Source of the DNA: Trileptium ribeirensis
Lineage: Eukaryota; Nematoda; Enoplea; Enoplida; Thoracostomopsidae
Assembly (NCBI GenBank): GCA_030248225.1
Contig: JASANE010003531.1
Location: 52,143-116,142 of the forward strand
Reading direction: 5' to 3'
DNA: 64,000 nucleotides
In this document: one piece after another, positions 56,921 through 64,000 of the stretch
Layout: each line of letters opens with the position of its first letter
Position numbering within the stretch: the stretch's first letter is position 1
Position numbers and translations under genes: made by a program
The notes under the pieces: generated by a model
Database searches by the model: none
What the model was told of the DNA's origin: nothing
The model's input: only the letters and a program-made list of their open reading frames with translations

Positions 56921-59733
56921 GTAGGCAGTTGAAACATACGCTGGGGCCACCAGATTAACATTGAGAATTTTCGTTGGGTTTGTCTTGTTCTACCATATGT
57001 ACTAGCCAGGCAGTAACGGGAATTCCGGTTACGGTTTCTGCTATATTCGGGCATCGGTTCCGGCTAATTTTGCTGGAATTGATGTTCCGGTTTCTTGTCA
57101 TTTGGATATCTGCATGACGAATTTTGTAACAAGTTTCTATTTCTAGTCAAAAATAGCTAACAAACTGAAGCACTATTCTTGGTGCTATTTGTATGACAAA
57201 AAATGAAATATTTTGTCTGTGTTCGCTTAGGTACCATAGCTTAGCTCTTTTAACTTTCCAACACACGTTTCGCCACTTCTACTGGATGGTTTATAAGCAG
57301 AAGAAATACTGCTGGCCAGTCAAACATTAACACATTTATAACTTTTAAGTAATTCGTAAACGAATGTTAGTTATACCGTTATTTAAGCTACAGCCAACGA
57401 TTCCTGTTTATTGTCTTAATAACTGCGAAATGTATCTTTATCAGTTAATTATCATATACTTGGGAGACGACAGCATAAAGCAAGTTCGTGTATTTCACAT
57501 TGTTAAAAATTGTCATTAGGAGAATCGGTGCAGTACATTATGAGAATGGCGGCTGTAAATTTCAGTATATAATAGTGGCTTTTTCCAACAAGTGTGGAAA
57601 ATGTGGGTCGTACTTGTTAAGTGGAAGCATGGGGGGTCAAAAGCTGCCAAATTTTCTGACAAGTGTGTTTTTCGTTTAATTCCAAGATACACTTAGCAAT
57701 TTTATGCGCATTTTGTTCCTCACATTTTTGCAAACAAAGCTAACTCCTTGGGGCTGGAAAAATTTTGGAATTTGTGGTACACGTTGGTAAATTTGCCGTT
57801 ACATCTATTTGGATTTTCTTCTAGTTACATAGAAATTCTTCATGTGATTTGCTATACAAAAACATTCAAAATTTATAAATCACAGCTATGCAGAGAGGGT
57901 GCCTACGACCGAGAAAATCCGGTAGGATTCGGGAAAACCTACAATTTGACTGAACCGCTGTTTGAAAATAGATGAAATAATTTTTTTGGAAATTTTCACA
58001 TGGCACGGTTGTCGTCACTGACTATTTTCTACTTATCATTTTTGCTAAATTAGCAAAATTTTTCGCGTCGTACTACTTGGTGGGAGCTTGCTTTTTTCAT
58101 GGCACTCTACAGCGCCACGTGCGTTAAAAGTGTCACCTGACGATGCTGCGGGATACAACGCTAAGCTATGATAACCGTCTCACCAAAATAGATTTTCTGT
58201 AGTGGGTATCCCAAGCAGATTTTAGGCTTTGTCTTTACGAAGGCTGAGGTTGTTTGTATTTTTAATCAAGTATATATTCCGACCGGCTAATTCAGTTGAC
58301 TCCTTTTTCGAGGGTTTTTGTGTTTAGCAATTAACTTTAACACTAGTTCAAAACGATATAACTCCGTTTGTGGTAACTACACGAACGCCAGGAAAAATAA
58401 TGACAGTTACCAGTAGGTGGGTCTTTTCGATGATTTCAGGGTGTCTATAAAATCCCGAAAATCAACTTCCCGAAGGTTTTGTGGTAGAATATTGTTTAAA
58501 ACTCGATAATTAAGACCTCAGGTTCAGGTTGTGACGTAACGTGCCGGGTTTTTACTTTGAATACGGATTGGAGCTAATTTTCATGACTATACATGCCGGA
58601 AATTTGACTCACACGAACCGGGAAAATGACTTTTGGGATTCCGTAGACACCCTGTTAAGAAAAATAAAATTTTAAGAAAAAGTACGCTGTAAGGTCCTAG
58701 TACCTACCGAATTGACTGTTTTCGACGTAAGTACAGTAAATGCATTTGTTTCCAGCTGCTTCAAAAATCTATAGCCTCATCTACGTTCAGTGTACAACTA
58801 ATTGTACAATATTGTTGCCAAAACTTTTCATTTAGAGCCCTATGCGGCACCTCATGGGGTTGTTACATTCCCAACATACTTTAGAACAGTTAAATCAACG
58901 TATTTAACTGGTAAAATAAATCTATATACCAATAATTTACCCACTCCAAGTAATATGCCCATTATTACATCGGATTATTTTACCTCATTGATAAGACCGG
59001 GTTCCGGTTCCTGGCGAAATTCGAAGTTCCCGTTCTGACACCCACTGGTAAAAACATATTAAATATCATCCTGTAAGTTGTTTGTGTCAAATCTTGATAT
59101 CACTGTAGTATGTTGATCTTTTGGTCCGAGTTTCTATAATTATTCAAAAGTCTCATACTCTGTTGTTATTACTTCACCTTAGATTTTTTGATGCATACTT
59201 AAATACGTTTTCATGAATTACAAAAAGGTGGTCGGATTTTATTGCCATCCGCCGGCGATTCAGTTTGCAGAGAATTATTGGACAAAGTATATTTACGTGC
59301 AGGACATAGTTTTTTTTGCGGCGCTGTTTCAGTAGGTTGTCGTAAAATGTTATGTACTTACGTTAATTGGACAGAGTTGTTTCATTATACTGTAAGTGGA
59401 TTTTGAAAATTTAGATATCTGGAATATTACCACTTTGGTAGGTTGCTACACTTAAAACAAATGTATAGATTGGACTAAATAAAAACAAGCCAAACACAAA
59501 TTCAATTCAAAGACGCTTGAACCTCGCTGCGGCTCTAAGTATTTACATAATATGAATACATACATCGTGATATTATAATAGCAGTAGCGAACATATTTAG
59601 ATCTGTGTTGCCTATCGTTTAGGGGTTCTGAGGGGGCTCTCGTGGTCAAGTTTGACCGCGAGTGTGGGGCGGGGTGACAGAGCGTCAGTGGTGCCGGGGC
59701 CAATAGTTTATATATTATAAATTATATACACAT

Positions 59734-60802
59734 CAGGGAGTTACCGGAATTCCTTTTCCGGCGAAAATTTCCGGCTGCGGTTCCAGCAATAGGCGAAAAC
59801 CATACTGGAACCGGAATTCCGGTTTAAAATTTCGTTTAAATTGTCCACATTTTTTGCTCCATTTTTGGTCCAATCATACATTATGTATATACACAATGAT
59901 CAAGTTCCAGCACAACTAAACAAAAGAAATGACTAACTCAGCAAATTACTTTATGAAACGTAAGTAGGACCCAATTTCTGTAAGAATTTTTCATCTACAC
60001 CCGGCAGGAGTTTGCGAAAACAAAGCTTGCTCGATGCTATTCAGAAATCTGCTGTATATGTTAGAATTGAACTGTTCCAACTTGATACAAAAAAATTATG
60101 GATTATTGATGTACTTAGATGTAAGCTTGGCTAATATAAATTGCTTGAAACATCAGGCAGTGCGCTTGTAAACCTTGTAATCAGTCTGCATTGGAGTAAA
60201 CTAACATATCTGCAAAGCAGCCATAAACTGCGTTCTTATGAAGGAACTGTGTGTATTGAAACTGTGCTAGCATTATCACAGTTTGTCTCATTTATAACAT
60301 TCTGATCGGAAAATCAACATCATCATTTAACTGAGCACCAGTGGTTATCCAACGCTAGCCTGAACAATACTTCTGGCCAACGATCAGAAAATCATAGTAT
60401 ATATTTCTTTTAGAACTTATGAACCAATAAATCCAAGTTTCCTACAGAATGAAATATAACGAACGTATATATGTCTATCAAAGGGAAACGATTGGTGAGA
60501 GTGAGAGCATTCAGTGTGACACAGTTTACGCAAGCATGTACAACAGAAGGAATATTTCCGCTGGGAGTTCAAAAAACCGTCATCTTGATTGATAAACAAA
60601 TATTTTAGATTGCTCATTCTCTTCAAAGTTCCATAGAGGCAATAATGTCATCGCAATACATTAAGTTTGCAAAAATTATTTTAAATCCACAGTGCCATCA
60701 TTTCTTCCTTCATGTGTTTTACTATAATATGTATTTCGAAGACCAGGTTCCGGATCGTGTTCAAATGGACGATTCCAGTTGCTGGTTCCGGTTATTCCCT
60801 TG
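59734..60802 (+). mobile_element. hAT-like non-autonomous element, copy 5 (left palindrome arm)
   Basis: It starts CAGGGAGTTACCGGAATTCC and ends GGTTATTCCCTTG. The flanks are ATACACAT (59,726) and ATACAAAT (60,803), 7/8 identical. The body is like the other copies (GACCAGGTTCCGGATC near the end). Confidence 0.87.
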
Positions 60803-61186
60803 ATACAAATATATTAATTAAATTATATGTGTAATTATATATATATACATACATATATAGGTAGACATATGTGTCATTTTGTATAAATATCTGCTTCAGT
60901 ATTACTGAGATGCGGATATGACGAAGATGGGCACACAATGTCAGACTTCGATAAAATAGCAGCTCTCGAAAGTTTCAGCCCTTAAATATTTGACATTAAC
61001 CCCGAGAAAGTTTTATCCCGAACGAGAGCTGCTATTTTATCGAAGTCTGACATTGTGTGCCCATCTTCGTCATATCCGCATCTCAGTAATACTGAAGCAG
61101 ATATTTATACAAAATGACACATATGTCTACCTATATATGTATGTATATATATATAATTACACATATAATTTAATTAATATATATAT

Positions 61187-62204
61187 CAAGGGAATAACCG
61201 GAACCGCGAGTCAAAATAAGTTGCCATTTGAACACCGATCCGGAACTCTAATTCTTCAAAATATATAGTAAAACACATGAAGGAAAATAATGGCACTGTG
61301 GATTTAAAATAATTTTTGCAAAGCTAATGTATACAATAACATTATTGTCTATGGAACTTTGAAGAGAATGAGCAATTATAAAATATTTGTTTATGCAATC
61401 AAGATGACGGTTTTTTGAAGTTTCAGCGGAAATTCCTCTGTGCTACATATTTAAACTGTGTCCCGCTGAATATTCCCACTCTAACTTTGCTGACCGTATA
61501 CATTTCGTATTTTTCATTCTGTAGGAAACTTGGATTTATTGGTTCATAAGTTCTAAAAGAAATATATACTATTACGATCGTTCGCCGGAAAGTTGTTCAG
61601 GCTAGCGTAGAACGGCGCCATCGTGCTCAGTTAAAACTGATCATGTTGATTTTCCGATCGGGATAATAGAGAACAAACTGTGATAATGCTAGCACAGTTT
61701 CCAATACACACAGTTCCTTCATAAGAACGCAGTTTATGTCAAGGCTGCTACAGAATATATTAGTTTACTCCAATGAATAATTACAAGGTTTACAAGCGCA
61801 CTCTGATGTTTCAAGCAAATTTATTACTGTAGCCAAGCTTCACGTGTCAGTGCATCAAAATAGTGCAATTTTTTTGTCAAGAGTTGGAACAGTTCAATTC
61901 TAACATATACAGCAGATTTCTGAATCACATCGAGCAAGCTATTTTCGCAAACTCCTCCGGGTGTCATGAAAAATTCTTAGAAATTGTCCTACTTACGAGT
62001 TTTCGTGGTAATTTTTTTGCTGAGTTAGTCATTTACTTTTGTTTAGTTGTGCTGGAACTTGATCATTGTGTATATATAATGTATGATTGGACCAAAAATG
62101 GAAAATATAAAAGCAATTTAAACGAAATTTTAAACCGGAATTCCCAGTTGGTTTTCGCTGTGTGACCGCAGTTTTCAGCAGAAAAGAATACAGGTAACTC
62201 CCTG
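61187..62204 (-). mobile_element. hAT-like non-autonomous element, copy 6 (right palindrome arm)
   Basis: In plus coordinates it starts CAAGGGAATAACCGGAACCG and ends GGTAACTCCCTG. Its outer flank ATGTGTAT (62,205) is the complement of the left flank of copy 5, ATACACAT. Copy 6 therefore arose by the inverted duplication, not by its own insertion. It has small deletions relative to copy 5. Confidence 0.85.
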
Positions 62205-64000
62205 ATGTGTATATAATTTCTGATCTGTAAACTATTGAGGCCCCCCTCACCCCGCCCCTCGGCGGTCAAACTTGACCACAAAATTCTAAACGATAGGCAA
62301 CACAGATCTAAATATGTTCGCTACTGTTATTATATTCCACGATGTATGTATTCATATTATGTAAATACTTACAACTCGCCAGCGGAGGTTCGACGTCTTT
62401 TAAATTGATACTTTGTTTTTATTAGTCCAATCTGGTTTTAGTGTCACACAACCTACCAAAGTGGGGTTGGGGATATTTATTAAATTTTCAAAAACTATAA
62501 TGAAACAACTCTGTCAACTAAGCGTCACAGTACATAACATTTTACGACAACCTACTGAAACAGCGCCGCAAAAAAGAGAGCACGTAAATATACTTTGTCC
62601 CAATAATTCTCTGCAAACTGAATCGCCGGCAGATGGCAAATTCCGACCACTTTTTTGAGTTAAAAAAAACGTATTTATCAGTCAAAAAATCTAAGGTGAA
62701 GTAATAACGACGAGATATGAGACTTTTGAATAATTATAGAAACTCGGACCGAGGTCAAAAATCTTGCATCGTCGAGATTTGAGCACAAAGACAAACTTAC
62801 AGGATGATATTTGATATGTTTTTACCAGTGAGTGCAGAACCGAATTTTCAGCAAAACGGAAACCCAAAAATTTATCAATGAGAATTAGAATAATTGCCGA
62901 ATATAATAATGGGTACTTTGGAGTGGTGATATTGGTATATAATTTTATTTACAGTTTCAATACGTTGATTTAACTGTTCGGGGGTACTGTTCAAATAACG
63001 ACCCATAGCCACATAGGCACTAAACGTAAAAAGTTTTCACAACAATAGTGTACAATTAGTTGTACACTGAACATAATGAGGCTATAAATTTTTGGAGCGC
63101 TGGAAAACAAATGTTACTGTACTTACGTCAAAAACAATCCGATTGCGGCTAGTACTACAACTTTCTTACAGCGTACTTTTTCTTAAAATTTTATTTTCTC
63201 TTTAACAGGGTGTCTAAAGGGAGAAAAAATTCGTTTTCCCGGTTCGTGTGAGTGCAAATTTCCGGCAATAATAGTCATGAAAATTAGCTCCAAATCCGTA
63301 TTTCAAAGCCTAAAAACCCGGCACCAACCTACGTGCACAAACTGAACCTGAGGTCTTAATTATCGAGTTTTAAACAATATTCTATCAGCAAAAACCTTCG
63401 GGAAGTTGATTTTCGGGATTTTATAGACACCCTGAAATCCATCGAAAAGACCCACCTACTGGTAACTGTCATTATTTTCCCTGGCGTTCGTGTAGTTACC
63501 ACAAACAAGGAGTTATATCGTTTTGAACTAGTGTTAAAGTTAATTGCTTAAACGCAAAAACCCTCGAAAAGGGAGTCAACTGAATTAGCCGGTCGGAATA
63601 TATACTTGATTAAAAATACAAACAACCTCAGCCTTCGTAAAGACAAAGCCTAAAATCTGCTTGGGATACCCACTACAGAAAATCTATTTGGTGAGACGGT
63701 TATCATAGCTTAAGCGTTGTATCCCGCAGCATCGTCAGGTGACACTTTTAACGCACGTGGCGCTGTAGAGTGCCATTAAAAAAGCAAGCTCCACCCAGTA
63801 GTACGACGCGAAAAATTTTGCTAATTTAGCAAAAATGATAAGTAGAAAATAGTCAGTGACGACAACCGTGCCATGTGAAAATTTCCAAAAAAATTATTTC
63901 ATACTATTTTCAAACAGCGGTTCAGTCGAAATCTAATTTTACCGAATCCTACCGGATTTTCTCGGTCGTAGGCACCCTCTCTGCATGACGAATAGCAATA

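Larger units (their letters stand above)
57888..63986. repeat. Giant inverted repeat (~3-kb arms, 54-bp spacer)
   Basis: The left arm is 57,888-60,968 and the right arm 61,023-63,986. The outer ends pair as ATGCAGAGAGGGTGCCTACG against its complement at 63,967-63,986. The inner ends pair as AGCAGCTCTCG against CGAGAGCTGCT. Some parts are identical for tens of bases (58,003-58,077 against 63,793-63,867), others differ by substitutions and small indels. Each arm contains a hAT-like copy. No transposase or terminal transposon structure explains it. Confidence 0.92.
56921..64000 (+). other. NDUFV1: NDUFV1 intron 4, incomplete (more than 7 kb)
   Basis: I searched by eye for the next expected segment (KNACG..YDF and GAGAYICGEETAL) and did not find it. 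A fragment of hAT-like terminal sequence lies near 57,013-57,090 (GGAATTCCGG...GGTTCCGG). Most of the rest is the large inverted duplication. Confidence 0.75.

Noticed and set aside
57013..57090. A seventh complete hAT copy
   Set aside because: Only GGAATTCCGG/GGTTCCGG-rich terminal-like text is present. The body and the second end are missing.

Overview
This window is from a repeat-rich, AT-rich invertebrate animal genome. Three things show this: a spliced nuclear gene for a mitochondrial complex I subunit (NDUFV1) with GT-AG introns of 1.3 to more than 7 kb, several metazoan-type non-LTR retrotransposons, and nested DNA transposons. I cannot name the species. NDUFV1 is the only host gene I can support. 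Nearly everything else is transposable-element sequence in various states of decay.

1-5.7 kb: anonymous AT-rich DNA, a 36-bp minisatellite, a broken Merlin/IS1595-type transposase (3.64-4.12 kb) and members of two interspersed repeat families. 5.7-11.6 kb: a hAT-like non-autonomous element that still has its flanking 8-bp duplication and is split by a degenerate I/Jockey-type LINE (ORF1 with a DUF4780-like part, endonuclease, RT, RNase H). 11.7-13.6 kb: hairpin minisatellite and ~176-bp tandem repeats. 14.3-23 kb (minus strand): an LTR, a long Q/N-rich repeat-coding stretch and a gag capsid-like segment, with a CR1-like LINE (19.39-21.07 kb, plus strand) inserted in the repeat. No pol is visible.

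23-42.8 kb: two copies of a ~4-kb conserved internal domain without coding potential, associated with two direct LTR copies. This is the layout of a LARD-like non-autonomous LTR element. It carries several conserved small hairpin motifs. Nested inside are a CR1 remnant (minus), a Ty3/gypsy integrase remnant flanked by ~557-bp direct repeats, and a hAT copy. 42.8-44.4 kb: three tRNA-derived SINE-like sequences.

44.5-64 kb: the 5' half of NDUFV1 (four exons, all introns phase 1, first 198 codons). Intron 2 holds two abutting hAT copies and an RTE-like LINE. Intron 3 holds tandem and AT-rich repeats. The intron after exon 4 contains a ~6-kb inverted duplication centred near 60,995, with ~3-kb arms and a 54-bp spacer. 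Any transcript reading through it would form a very long RNA hairpin. The remaining NDUFV1 exons lie beyond the window.

The items I rate most interesting are the giant intronic palindrome, the LARD-like non-coding domain with its repeated hairpins, the ladder of CCGTCCGGGG motifs in the LTRs, and the Q/N-rich repeat protein ahead of the gag domain.
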